DNA of 64,000 nt from Ferruginibacter sp. (GCA_017983695.1 JAGOAX010000002.1:186001-250000), one strand, 5' to 3'; positions 38,024 through 47,191 are shown, numbered from the stretch's first letter. Translations and numbers: made by a program. Notes: generated from the letters alone by a model not told the origin.

Positions 38024-39190
38024 CTATTGAAGTGTTGCCCTGAATTTTCCGTTAGTAATTGTTTTGACTCCGATTAATCCCTTCGCTGTACCGCTAAATG
38101 TGCCACTTACAATCTTATTTACTGTATCAATAACGTCAAACTTAACCACTATATTTTGGCCCACTGTACTAAAGTCGGCCTGGTATACTTGCCCATTGGT
38201 TGTAGAAAGCACATTAAACATCGCCATTGGAAATAGAACAGAAGTACTGTAGTTAACACCTGTTTGTGTATTACCAGTAGTTGATACGGCAATTGAAAAA
38301 GCTGAATCGCCTGTAACAGAAAATGCATTTACACTTAATGCCACAACTCCTGCATTAGAAATAGACAGTGCCACTACAGTGCCCGTATCTGCTGCAATTA
38401 AATTGGCGCCATCATTAAACTGAAAATAATAAGTTGAACTTGTACCACCTCCGCCGCTGCCGGCCAATACCGGAATAGTATAAGTACAGGTGCTTGCAAA
38501 ATTACTTATTGTAATTGCTGAAGGACCAGCTGTTAAAGGAGTTCCAATTCCGTTTAATGTTACATTTTGCAAACCAAGTGTGCTGAATGTTCCGTTTGCA
38601 GCAAAACCAAAACCATTGGTGCTTACTGCACCAAAACCATAAGTACCTAATTTGGTAACATTTACCCTGATGGTAAGTGTATTGGTAAAGTCGAGTGGCG
38701 TACCAACAGTATAAGTACCTGCGGCTGTAACACCGGTACAGGTAAGTGGTGCCCCGTCAATTGTATACTCCGATGTACCAACAGATCCTGTAACTGTTAC
38801 ATCAAAACTACAGGTGCTGGTACCATATTTAATGGTAAATGTATTAGTGCCAGGTGCAATGGCTTTGCCGCTTGCATAAAGGCGTATGGTATTAATTCCA
38901 AAAACCACACTCCCCGCCTTACTAAAGGCATATCCGTTAACAGTGTCAGATCTTATATCAAATGTGCCGGGAGAGGATACGGTAACCTGCACATCAACAT
39001 AGTTGGCATTGGTTAAAACAGAGTCTTTTTTAAAATCACCATTAACAACTACTGGTAAACAATCTCCAGCAACATCTTTTTTTAACAGCCCGACAGATAC
39101 GCCGTTATTATCGAAATTGATCTCTTTTTGACAGGAAAAAAAAGCCAGGATGGGTATCACAATAATAATAGCTGACTTAAAAATTTTCAT
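38024..39190 (-). CDS. Hypothetical lipoprotein with two tandem beta-sandwich repeats
   Basis: 388 residues; lipobox FFSCQK. Two similar ~95-residue units follow one another: one with VQVTVSSPGTFDIRSDTVNGYAFSKAG and STCSFDVTV, the next with IRVNVTKLGTYGFGAVSTNGF and STCTYTIPV. Each ends in a STCxY/F strand. A third domain (~110 residues) ends in KTITNGKFRATLQ. Ig-like surface lipoprotein is the structural inference; no specific function. Confidence 0.65.
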   Translation of the reverse strand: MKIFKSAIIIVIPILAFFSCQKEINFDNNGVSVGLLKKDVAGDCLPVVVNGDFKKDSVLTNANYVDVQVTVSSPGTFDIRSDTVNGYAFSKAGSVVFGINTIRLYASGKAIAPGTNTFTIKYGTSTCSFDVTVTGSVGTSEYTIDGAPLTCTGVTAAGTYTVGTPLDFTNTLTIRVNVTKLGTYGFGAVSTNGFGFAANGTFSTLGLQNVTLNGIGTPLTAGPSAITISNFASTCTYTIPVLAGSGGGGTSSTYYFQFNDGANLIAADTGTVVALSISNAGVVALSVNAFSVTGDSAFSIAVSTTGNTQTGVNYSTSVLFPMAMFNVLSTTNGQVYQADFSTVGQNIVVKFDVIDTVNKIVSGTFSGTAKGLIGVKTITNGKFRATLQ

Positions 39191-39231
39191 AACCCGGTAT
39201 AAATTTTTGTATAATTATAAAGATAGGTCTT

Positions 39232-39930
39232 TTATGAAACCTGCGATTCATCACTCACCAATGCCTTTGTTTCCACCGTATGATTAGATTCATCATCTTT
39301 ACGCTGCTTAAAAAACCGCTTTTGAAAAACTAAAATTGTAATAACCCCGGTCGATATGGCTGCATCGGCCAGGTTGAATATCGGTCTGAAAAATTCAAAA
39401 TCTTCGCCACCCCAAAAGGGCATCCATTTTGGAAATTGCCCTTTTATAACCGGGAAGTACAGCATATCTACCACATTACCGTGTAAAAAAGAAGCGTATC
39501 CCTGTTTTGCAAATACGGCCAGCCCGCTGTAACCACCATACTCCTTCGTAAGCGGATCTATAGTCATTCCCTTATCAAAAATTAATCCATAAAATGCAGA
39601 GTCAATTAAATTGCCCAGCGCACCTGCATAAATTAATGCTGCACAAACAATAAAACCCTTATGATATTTTTGTTTGATGATATTACCCATATACCAGGTA
39701 CCGAATATTACTGCAGCAAAACGAAATATAGTAAGGGCCAATTTACCCCAGTTACCCCCAAACTTCCAGCCATAGGCCATACCTGGGTTTTCAACAAAAT
39801 ATAATTGAAATTTGTCACCTAAAATATTGTGAGACTCATTTAAAGCGTAATGTGTTTTGATATACAGCTTAAGCGCCTGATCGGCAATTACAACCAGTGC
39901 AATAATAAATGCTACGTGTTTTGCTTTCAT
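39232..39930 (-). CDS. lspA: Lipoprotein signal peptidase (signal peptidase II), enlarged
   Basis: Cleaves prolipoprotein signal peptides in the inner membrane. 232 residues from the ATG at 39930, longer than the usual ~165. Catalytic aspartates lie in GNLIDSAFYG and FNLADAAISTG; VVDMLYFP is also conserved. The extra length is a loop between the two Asp motifs (DKGMTIDPLTKEYGGYSG onward) and a polar tail. The earlier in-frame ATG at 39942 overlaps the promoter element and is rejected. The many lipoproteins in this window would be its substrates. Confidence 0.92.
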   Translation of the reverse strand: MKAKHVAFIIALVVIADQALKLYIKTHYALNESHNILGDKFQLYFVENPGMAYGWKFGGNWGKLALTIFRFAAVIFGTWYMGNIIKQKYHKGFIVCAALIYAGALGNLIDSAFYGLIFDKGMTIDPLTKEYGGYSGLAVFAKQGYASFLHGNVVDMLYFPVIKGQFPKWMPFWGGEDFEFFRPIFNLADAAISTGVITILVFQKRFFKQRKDDESNHTVETKALVSDESQVS

Positions 39931-39939
39931 AATAAGGCG

Positions 39940-39947
39940 CAAATATA
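39940..39947 (-). promoter_or_regulatory. -7 promoter element (TAnnTTTG) for lspA
   Basis: The minus strand reads TATATTTG, exact consensus, 9 nt before the ATG at 39930 and overlapping an alternative ATG at 39942. Confidence 0.65.
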
Positions 39948-40040
39948 AGACGAAAAGGGTGATAGATGTTGGATGTTAGTTGACAGATGACAGTTAATGA
40001 AAAGAATATTATATGCTGGAATTCAACAATTTTCTATTCC

Positions 40041-42542
40041 TTATTCCTCAAAATAAACCCTTTTTACCCGTTGAGATATGCCGGTTAAAATTTCGTAGGC
40101 TATGGTATTGGCCCGGTCTGCCAGATCGGTTACAGGCAGTTGCTCGCCAAAAACAATTACATCATCGCCTTCTGCTGCATCTGCACCGGTAATATCAAGC
40201 ATCGTCATGTCCATACACACATTACCAATTACAGGAACCAGCTTTCCTTTAATCCACATTTTTCCAATACCATTACTCAGGTTGCGGGGGTAACCATCTG
40301 CATAACCAATACGTACGGTGGCAATACTACTGTCTTTTTCAGCAATGCCTTTTCGGCTGTAACCAATGCTTTCGCCTTTTTTTATTTTTTTTATTTGTGA
40401 GATGGTGGTTTTTAAAGTACTTACATTTTTTAACTGCGATTGCATGACTTCATTTCCATCTACACCATACAAACCAATACCCAGCCGAACCATATCCAGC
40501 TGCAAACTTTTATGCCGGTAAATTGCAGATGTATTGGCAATATGTTTTATAAACGGGTAGGGGATATTTTTTTCAAGCACTTTACAGGCTTTTAAAAATG
40601 CTGCCGATTGTTGTTTGGTAAAATCGTCATGCACGGGGTTATCGCTTGCTGCTAAATGCGAAAAAACCGATTGAATTTTAAATTGCCCCGAATTTTTTAA
40701 GCGGTTACATAACTCTTCTGTTTCTGTTGCAACAAAACCCAGGCGGTGCATGCCGGTATCTAACTTAATATGCACGGGATAATTTGTAATGGCCGATTGC
40801 TGTAAATAGTTTTCAAATGCATTTAAAATACCGAAAGCATACAACTCAGGCTCCAGGTTAAATTGTACCAGCATATCAAAAGTAGCTTCCTCAGCATTCA
40901 TTACCATTATCGGCAAAGTAATACCGGCTTTGCGTAATTCAATACCTTCATCAGCATAAGCAACAGCCAGGTAATCTACTTTATGAAATTGCAACAGGTT
41001 AGCTATTTCAAAACTGCCGCTACCATAACTGAATGCTTTTACCATCGCCATCATTTTAACACCCGGATTCAATTGCTGCTGGTAGGCTTTTAAATTCTGG
41101 GTTATGGCATTTAAATTTATTTCTAAAACCGTTTGGTGGCTTTTCTGCTCCAGCAAATGGCTTATCTGTTCAAATTCAAAAACCCTGGCACCTTTTAATA
41201 AAATGGTTTCGTTATAAAAGTGCAGTGTTGAAAATTGTTTAATGAATTCTGCAGTGTCTTTAAAAAATATTTTATCTGGTATCGATACAAAGCAATCCTG
41301 GTATTTTGAAATTTCTGAACCAACGCCTATGAAACGGTTAATATTCTTTTGTTGCAGGATATCTGCCACTTCAGTATATAATTGCTGATTATTTTTTCCG
41401 CTTTGTAAAATATCGCTGATAATTACTGTACGTTTTGGATGCTGCTGTTGCTGTTGCAAAAAATCCAGCGCTATTGATAAAGAAGTAATATCTGCACTAT
41501 AGCTATCATTAATAACAGAACAATTATTAATACCTTCCTTCAATTCAAGCCGCATTTCCACAGGTTTTAACTGCAGCATGCGTTCAGAAATTATTTCATC
41601 GGCAATAGCAAGGTGCAGCAAAACGCACCAGCAAGTGATTGCATTTTTTATAGCGGCGTCATTGGTAAAAGGTATTGAAATGCTGATCTTCCGTTCGTTA
41701 AATACCGCTTTAATAACTGTATTAAAAGCCTGCACCTGTATTGTAGTTATACAAAGTGTGGCAGTTTCATTTTGGCCCCAGCTGAATAAAAAAGCATTGC
41801 CTTTCTGTTGTAATGTCAATATCGCCTCATCAATAATCGTTTCGTCTTTACAATAAATAACGGCAGCAGCATTGCAAAAAAGATTTATTTTTTCCTGTAC
41901 TTTTTGCGTAATACTTTCAAAACCCTCGCTATGTGCCTGGCCTATATTTGTAATTACACCAATGGTTGGTTGAATTATCTTTTGCAGTCTTTCCATTTCT
42001 CCGGGCATGGAAATACCGGCTTCAAAAATACCGAGCGAATGCGTTCCATTCATTTGCCATACACTAAGCGGCACACCTATTTGAGAGTTATAACTTTTAG
42101 GACTTCTTACAATGGTATAATCGTTATGCAATAACTGGTACAACCATTCTTTTACAATAGTTTTTCCGTTACTACCTGTTATACCAATAACAGGAACCTG
42201 CCTGCCGTCAGGCATGGTATTAAACTGTGCCCTGTGGTGAGCCGTTACTTTTTGCAACGCATCCAGCACTGATGACACTGTAATAACATTGGCATCCACA
42301 TACTCCTGTGTTTCAAATTTAAAAGACGCATCTACAATAAAATTTCTAACGCCTTTATTATACAGGTCTTTTACAAAAGCATTGCCCTGGCGGCGTGGCC
42401 CGGCAATAGCAAAAAATAATGTAGTGGAGGGAAATAATAATTTACGGCTGTCTATCAACAAATGCTCAATAGCTGCTGCTTCGTTTTTATTTACTAAAAA
42501 CCTGCCACCTGTTATTGTTACTATTTCAGCAATGGTGTACAT
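40041..42542 (-). CDS. Bifunctional MurF / alanine racemase fusion
   Basis: 833 residues. Residues ~1-460 are MurF (TGSNGKTIVKEW P-loop at 122-133, FEAGISMPGEM, NDSYSADITSL). Residues ~470-833 are a type III PLP alanine racemase: MAMVKAFSYGSG carries the PLP Lys, HIKLDTGMHRLGF and RLGIGLYGVDG follow, and the C-terminus has VCMDMTMLDIT with the second catalytic region. This fusion is a Bacteroidota hallmark and links supply of D-Ala with its use. A separate MurF exists at 13976. It follows the TerC-like gene by 26 bp on the same strand. Confidence 0.92.
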   Translation of the reverse strand: MYTIAEIVTITGGRFLVNKNEAAAIEHLLIDSRKLLFPSTTLFFAIAGPRRQGNAFVKDLYNKGVRNFIVDASFKFETQEYVDANVITVSSVLDALQKVTAHHRAQFNTMPDGRQVPVIGITGSNGKTIVKEWLYQLLHNDYTIVRSPKSYNSQIGVPLSVWQMNGTHSLGIFEAGISMPGEMERLQKIIQPTIGVITNIGQAHSEGFESITQKVQEKINLFCNAAAVIYCKDETIIDEAILTLQQKGNAFLFSWGQNETATLCITTIQVQAFNTVIKAVFNERKISISIPFTNDAAIKNAITCWCVLLHLAIADEIISERMLQLKPVEMRLELKEGINNCSVINDSYSADITSLSIALDFLQQQQQHPKRTVIISDILQSGKNNQQLYTEVADILQQKNINRFIGVGSEISKYQDCFVSIPDKIFFKDTAEFIKQFSTLHFYNETILLKGARVFEFEQISHLLEQKSHQTVLEINLNAITQNLKAYQQQLNPGVKMMAMVKAFSYGSGSFEIANLLQFHKVDYLAVAYADEGIELRKAGITLPIMVMNAEEATFDMLVQFNLEPELYAFGILNAFENYLQQSAITNYPVHIKLDTGMHRLGFVATETEELCNRLKNSGQFKIQSVFSHLAASDNPVHDDFTKQQSAAFLKACKVLEKNIPYPFIKHIANTSAIYRHKSLQLDMVRLGIGLYGVDGNEVMQSQLKNVSTLKTTISQIKKIKKGESIGYSRKGIAEKDSSIATVRIGYADGYPRNLSNGIGKMWIKGKLVPVIGNVCMDMTMLDITGADAAEGDDVIVFGEQLPVTDLADRANTIAYEILTGISQRVKRVYFEE

Positions 42543-42568
42543 CTGAATATTTCGTATGAAATTATTTA

Positions 42569-43555
42569 TTACTCAATGATATCTTTTGGCACCCCTTTCC
42601 GTTTGTGATAAATAGAATAAAAAATAGAACCTGATATACAGCATACTATCACCAGCAGCGAAACCCAAACAGGAATATGAAGATAATGACCGTCAACCCC
42701 TGCGTATTGCAGTAAAGGCAGCAACATTTTTATCCCTATAAAAATCAATACAATTGCAATACCCTGTTGCAGAAAATCAAATTTACTTGCAGCACCACGC
42801 AGTAAAAAAAACAAACTGCGTAAACCCAATACTGCAAAAATATTTGAGGAGTAAATCAATAATTTTTTATTGGGATCGGGGATGATTGAAAATACTGCAG
42901 GAATAGAATCTAATGCAAATACAATATCAATTAATCCCAGCATTATTACCACCATCGATAATTTGGTAAAATAGGCTTTATTATGTTTTGTAATTATAAA
43001 ACGGCCGTTGGGTTCTTCATCGGTAGTACGCATAAACTTGCGCATAAACTTAAATGCCCAGTTTTCCTGCGGATTAAATTCGGCTTCTTCGCTGCTGCTA
43101 AACATTTTTATTCCGGTATATGCTAAAAACGCCCCGAACAGGTACATTACCCAGCCATATTTTGCAACAACTGCACTGCCCACAGCAATAAATATAATCC
43201 GGAAAACTATAGCCATCAAAATACCCAGCAACAATACTCTTGAATACGAGTTTTCTTTTACCTTAAAAAAAGAAAAGATGATAATGAACACAAAGATATT
43301 GTCTATTGAAAGCGACCACTCTAAAAGATAAGCTGAAATATAAGCGATAGCATCTTCTTTTCCATTACCTCCATCATTTTCGTACCAGATAAAACCGCAA
43401 AAGACAAAGGACAGCAATACCCAAAATGTAGTTTGCAGCAAAGCTGTTTTTAAACTGATGACCTGGTTTTTTTTACTCAACAACCCAAGGTCAAAAATCA
43501 ATGCAATGATTATTACAGCACTAAAAACAATATATATTAACTGAGTTTTATCCAT
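42569..43555 (-). CDS. TerC/Alx family integral membrane protein
   Basis: 328 residues with about nine membrane segments. Family motifs: EWSLSIDNIFVFIIIFSFF (acidic membrane residues), and VMLGLIDIVFALDSIPAVFSI in the second half. TerC/Alx proteins are implicated in Mn2+ efflux or metal-ion homeostasis and in metalation of exported proteins. It follows gldG by 5 bp and precedes the murF-alr fusion, so the four genes gldF-gldG-terC-murF/alr are probably one transcript. Confidence 0.9.
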   Translation of the reverse strand: MDKTQLIYIVFSAVIIIALIFDLGLLSKKNQVISLKTALLQTTFWVLLSFVFCGFIWYENDGGNGKEDAIAYISAYLLEWSLSIDNIFVFIIIFSFFKVKENSYSRVLLLGILMAIVFRIIFIAVGSAVVAKYGWVMYLFGAFLAYTGIKMFSSSEEAEFNPQENWAFKFMRKFMRTTDEEPNGRFIITKHNKAYFTKLSMVVIMLGLIDIVFALDSIPAVFSIIPDPNKKLLIYSSNIFAVLGLRSLFFLLRGAASKFDFLQQGIAIVLIFIGIKMLLPLLQYAGVDGHYLHIPVWVSLLVIVCCISGSIFYSIYHKRKGVPKDIIE

Positions 43556-43560
43556 TTTTT

Positions 43561-45267
43561 TTATTTTGTATACTTTCTTTTACACCTCCATTGATAAACA
43601 ATTGCAAATAAAAATACCAGTAAAACGGGCACAGCAATATTTATTAACTGCCAGGTGGTTTTTTGTTCTGTTATTTTTTTTGTATCCAGTAAACGCAAGG
43701 TATAATCTTTTGCTTTCGCTTCTGCCAGGCCCGATGGATTAATTAAATAATCGAGGCAGTTTTGTAAAAAGTCTTTATTGGCAAACTCGTATTGATATTG
43801 CGAACCATATGTGTATGGATTGACACCCATTGGTAAAGGTTCATTTTTTTGTACCGAATTCAATACCATATCCCCATCTGCCACTACAATAATTTTATTA
43901 TCAGTTAATGCCTGTTGCTGAAAAAATGCTCCGTATTTTTCCAATGAATCTTTCATTGCCTGGGAAACCCTGTTGGAATAAAGCGATTGAAATTTTCCTT
44001 CGAGCAAAACTGCAACAGGGATATTTGACTTTTTATACTTTTCATCTTCTGCTGCATTTATATTTTCTTTACCACTGATGAGTGCAGGTGTGGCAATAGT
44101 TCTGGCGTTTGGAGATGAGCTGAGTAAAACTGTTTTTTTAATTCCTTCAGCTTCTACCGTATCAATGGAGTTTACAAATTTACCGGCAACAAGGCCCAGG
44201 TTTTTATTAATAAGATGATTTGACTTTGAATCGAATAAAGGGAAATAATTCCAGTGCAGATATTCCATTTGCTCACTACCGTTTACCACGAAGGGTAAAA
44301 AATCGCATTGCAGATCCATTACCAGATCCGGATTTATTCTTGCTCCATATTTAAATAACAGATCATCGAGTCCAAGATTCCTGTCGAATGCAACAACCTG
44401 ATTACTCATACTTTTAAGGCTGTCCAACTCTGCTTCCAGCTTGTCTTGAAAAACTAATAGTTTTCCTCCCCGCATTACAAATTGATCGATCTTTAATTTT
44501 TCTTCGTCAGTAAAAGGTTGTGTGGGCTTTACGATCATCAACAATTTAAAAGTGTCGGGTATCAACGCATTTATTTTAAGATTGAATTGCTTTAGATTAT
44601 AATCGGGCCTTAAAACATTTTCCGCCAGATCGTAACTTCTTACATCCTGTGGTTCGCCATTACCAGAAGAATAAGCAATCATTGGTTTTTCTGCTTGAGA
44701 TAACTTATTAATAGCATCTGCAAACTTAAATTCCATTAAAGCTTCTGCACTATTTAGCTCTGCCGGCGAAATAAAAGTTTTGTTACCGGAATATAAATTA
44801 ACAGGTAACACACCATCTTTATAATGAACCAGCGCAACAGGAAAAACCAATTGCTGTTGCTCACCTGCTTTTAACTGCGATTTTAAATTGATGGGATATA
44901 AGCCCAATGCACTTAATGTATCGCCCCACTTTACGGCAGCACCTTCCATCTCATCGTCGGGGCTAACAAAATTGTATTGCAATTTATTACCGGACACCTC
45001 TTTAAATTCATTTAAAGTTTCGGCAGTGCTGTTGGCCAACTTTTTAAATCCGCTGGGAAATTCTCCTTTTAAAAAAATATCAACCTGTACTGCATCATCA
45101 ATATTTTTTAAAATCTTCTTTGTTGGTTTTGATAAGGTAAAGCGTTTTTCGTCAGTAAAATCAAGCCTTGTATGATACAGTGATGCCAGCCAGTTAACTA
45201 AAACCAGTACTGCTATTACTATCGGTAACCAAAGTTTACTTGTCCATATTTTATTTACCACACGCAT
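43561..45267 (-). CDS. gldG: Gliding motility-associated ABC transporter substrate-binding protein GldG
   Basis: 568 residues, one membrane segment near the N-terminus (LWLPIVIAVLVLVNWLASLY) and one at the C-terminus (LINIAVPVLLVFLFAIVYQW), with a large periplasmic region between. The early RFTLSKPTKKILKNIDDAVQVDIFLKGEFP is the GldG/uncharacterised ABC-type (DUF4350-like) start. GldA-GldF-GldG form an ABC transporter first linked to Flavobacterium gliding. The ATG abuts the gldF stop (TAAATG). gldA is not in the window. Confidence 0.9.
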   Translation of the reverse strand: MRVVNKIWTSKLWLPIVIAVLVLVNWLASLYHTRLDFTDEKRFTLSKPTKKILKNIDDAVQVDIFLKGEFPSGFKKLANSTAETLNEFKEVSGNKLQYNFVSPDDEMEGAAVKWGDTLSALGLYPINLKSQLKAGEQQQLVFPVALVHYKDGVLPVNLYSGNKTFISPAELNSAEALMEFKFADAINKLSQAEKPMIAYSSGNGEPQDVRSYDLAENVLRPDYNLKQFNLKINALIPDTFKLLMIVKPTQPFTDEEKLKIDQFVMRGGKLLVFQDKLEAELDSLKSMSNQVVAFDRNLGLDDLLFKYGARINPDLVMDLQCDFLPFVVNGSEQMEYLHWNYFPLFDSKSNHLINKNLGLVAGKFVNSIDTVEAEGIKKTVLLSSSPNARTIATPALISGKENINAAEDEKYKKSNIPVAVLLEGKFQSLYSNRVSQAMKDSLEKYGAFFQQQALTDNKIIVVADGDMVLNSVQKNEPLPMGVNPYTYGSQYQYEFANKDFLQNCLDYLINPSGLAEAKAKDYTLRLLDTKKITEQKTTWQLINIAVPVLLVFLFAIVYQWRCKRKYTK

Positions 45268-45990
45268 TTATTTTTTATGGAGGTTTTTAACAGTGATCAA
45301 AAGAAATAAAAAGATAAGGCTGGCAAAATAAATAACATCCCTGCTATCCAATACCCCACGACTGATGCTCCGGTAATGAAAATCAATACCCAGCATTTCT
45401 ACATAATAATCTAACCCATTTGTAAAAAAAGATAATTTACTTAAAGCGCTAAAACCAAAAAATAAAATAAGGCAGGCAAAAGCACTTATTAAAAAGGCTA
45501 CAACAGCATTATTGGTAAAACCGCTGCAGCACAAGCCAATGGCTGCAAAAGCAGCAGCTAAAAAAAACAGGCCAATATAACTGCCAGTTATACCGCCACT
45601 GTCTACACCACCCAACACACTTAACTTTTTTATGGTAAAAACATAGATGAAGGTGGGCAGAATTACAAAAAACAGCACTATAAGTATGGAAAAATATTTA
45701 CCCAGCACTATCTGCCATTTGGTAAGTGGCCTGGTTTGTAAAATTTCAAATGTGCCTCCTTTAAATTCGTCAGCTAGTAAACGCATGGTTATTGCCGGAA
45801 CCAGAAAGAGCAGTATCCATGGAGCCAGCTCAAAAAATTTGTCGAGCGTGGCATAGCCAAAGTCGAAAATATTACTGTCTTTAAGTACAAATAAAAACAG
45901 CCCGTTAACCAACAGAAATAAAATAATGGCAATATAACCTGTAAGATTGCTGAAAAATTGCTGTAATTCCTTTTTACAAATACTCCACAT
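45268..45990 (-). CDS. gldF: Gliding motility-associated ABC transporter permease GldF
   Basis: 240 residues, six membrane segments, ABC-2 permease fold. The family pattern is LKDSNIFDFGYATLDKFFELAPWILLFLVPAITMR followed by FKGGTFEILQTRPLTKWQIVLGKY. It partners GldG (next gene, zero spacing) and GldA, encoded elsewhere. No exact -7 element was found in the 379 bp upstream. Confidence 0.9.
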   Translation of the reverse strand: MWSICKKELQQFFSNLTGYIAIILFLLVNGLFLFVLKDSNIFDFGYATLDKFFELAPWILLFLVPAITMRLLADEFKGGTFEILQTRPLTKWQIVLGKYFSILIVLFFVILPTFIYVFTIKKLSVLGGVDSGGITGSYIGLFFLAAAFAAIGLCCSGFTNNAVVAFLISAFACLILFFGFSALSKLSFFTNGLDYYVEMLGIDFHYRSISRGVLDSRDVIYFASLIFLFLLITVKNLHKK

Positions 45991-46369
45991 GTAGTTTTAA
46001 AATTGCTGCAATTTACTATTTAACCGCTTAATTTACAGGTATAAAATGCGGTATATTATATTTTACTCCGATGCCAACCCGGGCTTTTGCCCCTATTTGT
46101 TAAAAAAGATAAAATAAATTTTACACCATTAAGCAGCGCTTTATTAAAAGCCCTTGTCTTTGACTTTGGATATGCTGTTTAACAACTGACAGCAGGTATT
46201 ACTCCTGAATCTTTAAGCTGGGTTAAGTTTTTTAGTATTCTGCCTGCAAACAATCGCTTAAAGATTTAAAAAGGTTGTTTACCCAAAACCAACTGCTGAA
46301 AAGCCCTGCCACCAAGCGGGGCTTTTTTATGGAATAAAATCTTCCCTGCATCTAAGCAAAAAAATTTTT
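45991..46369. other. Intergenic region upstream of gldF and of the proline-rich protein gene
   Basis: 379 bp without a credible protein gene. It holds an ACCGC/GCGGT inverted repeat at 46023-46052 near the gldF start, a GGGC-TTTT-GCCC mini-hairpin at 46081-46092, and from about 46150 onward a set of complementary segments that ends in a rho-independent terminator; that part is described separately as a candidate RNA. Confidence 0.5.
46169..46328 (+). ncRNA. Candidate structured RNA or attenuator ending in a rho-independent terminator
   Basis: In order: hairpin TGCTGT (46173-46178) / ACAGCA (46189-46194); an 11-bp perfect stem AATCTTTAAGC (46208-46218) / GCTTAAAGATT (46256-46266); and a terminator hairpin AAAAGCCC / GGGCTTTT ending in a T6 run by 46327. 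No plus-strand gene lies upstream, so the terminator belongs either to a small RNA or to the leader of the gene at 46370. ACAGCAG (46189-46195) could alternatively pair with CTGCTG (46292-46297) beside the terminator. Two near-consensus octamers TGTCTTTG and TGACTTTG (46155-46168) could be a promoter. Both ends are estimates. Confidence 0.4.
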
Positions 46370-46771
46370 ATGAAAAAACTGATTATTGTATTGGCCGTTG
46401 GTATGCTGGCTGGCGATGGCATGGCGCAAACAGGCACAAAAGCAGGCGTACCTCCACCACCACCGCCAATGGAAATAAAAGACATGCCTGCTCCCCCACC
46501 TCCGCCGCCACTGCCGCCAAAGGGCGTAAAGTTTACCCCTCCTGTAATTGTAAATGATAAAGGCTATACCATTACTGTACAGCCTACAACAGAGGAACCG
46601 GTTATTTTATTAAGAAAAAAAGGCGTTACGCAAAAAATAAGAATGAGTGTATGGAATGCCAAGCCGGAATATTTTGAAAACAAATACGGGCAGTTGCCAC
46701 CGCCTCCGCCACCTGCCCCGCCAATGCCAGCCAAACCTCCTAAAGCCCCGGTTCCACCAGTTAAGGAATAA
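46370..46771 (+). CDS. Small secreted proline-rich protein
   Basis: 133 residues with a signal peptide (cleavage after GDGMAQ). Three poly-proline tracts (VPPPPPPM, APPPPPPLPP, LPPPPPPAPP) flank a ~60-residue beta-like core (KGYTITVQPTTEEPVILLRK). The C-terminus is PPKAPVPPVKE. Secreted or periplasmic, probably extended. I recognise no family. It lies downstream of the candidate RNA/attenuator and is followed by a terminator. Confidence 0.65.
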   Translation: MKKLIIVLAVGMLAGDGMAQTGTKAGVPPPPPPMEIKDMPAPPPPPPLPPKGVKFTPPVIVNDKGYTITVQPTTEEPVILLRKKGVTQKIRMSVWNAKPEYFENKYGQLPPPPPPAPPMPAKPPKAPVPPVKE

Positions 46772-46794
46772 ATAATACAACCTATTAAAAGCAA

Positions 46795-46817
46795 AAGCCC
46801 TCCAAAATGGAGGGCTT
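46795..46817. terminator. Terminator between the proline-rich protein gene and iscA-like gene
   Basis: A perfect 10-bp stem AAGCCCTCCA / TGGAGGGCTT with a 3-nt loop, A/T-rich on both sides, placed between convergent genes; probably works in both directions. Confidence 0.85.
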
Positions 46818-46840
46818 AATTATTTTAAAAATGGACTGCT

Positions 46841-47191
46841 TTATACTGCAAAACTTTCGCCACAACCACAGCTACGGCTGGCATTAGGGTTATTAAAGAA
46901 AAATCCTTTGCCATTTAGGCCATCGCTAAAATCCAACTCTGTATTTACCAGGTACAGGAAGCTTTTAAGGTCGCAAACAATTTTTACTCCCTTATCTTCA
47001 AAAACCTGATCCATTGGTTTTACCTCGTTGTCAAAATCCATTTTGTAGCTAAGGCCGCTGCATCCTCCGCCAACAACACCTACTCTCAAAAAGTAAGAAC
47101 TGTCATCCGCAACACCTGCATCCGTCATCAGGTTAATTACTTTAGCTTTTGCCTTATCGCTTACAAATATGCTGTTTTCTGTTGCTACCAT
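46841..47191 (-). CDS. A-type iron-sulfur carrier protein (IscA/HesB family)
   Basis: 116 residues of the HesB/IscA family with the three conserved cysteines, C44 in VGGGCSGLSY and C108/C110 in SRSCGCGESF. It carries nascent Fe-S clusters from IscU to apoproteins. Third gene after iscS and iscU on this strand, which forms a minimal Isc set (no iscR, hscA, hscB or fdx nearby). A near-palindromic repeat lies just upstream of its ATG. Confidence 0.92.
   Translation of the reverse strand: MVATENSIFVSDKAKAKVINLMTDAGVADDSSYFLRVGVVGGGCSGLSYKMDFDNEVKPMDQVFEDKGVKIVCDLKSFLYLVNTELDFSDGLNGKGFFFNNPNASRSCGCGESFAV

Noticed and set aside
13976..42542. The two MurF genes as an assembly duplication
   Set aside because: Sequences are clearly divergent, one is fused to alanine racemase, and the flanks differ.
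46378..46771. Proline-codon runs as a minisatellite or CRISPR-like array
   Set aside because: Codons vary (cca, ccg, cct, ccc) and there is no regular spacer; it is an ordinary proline-rich coding sequence.
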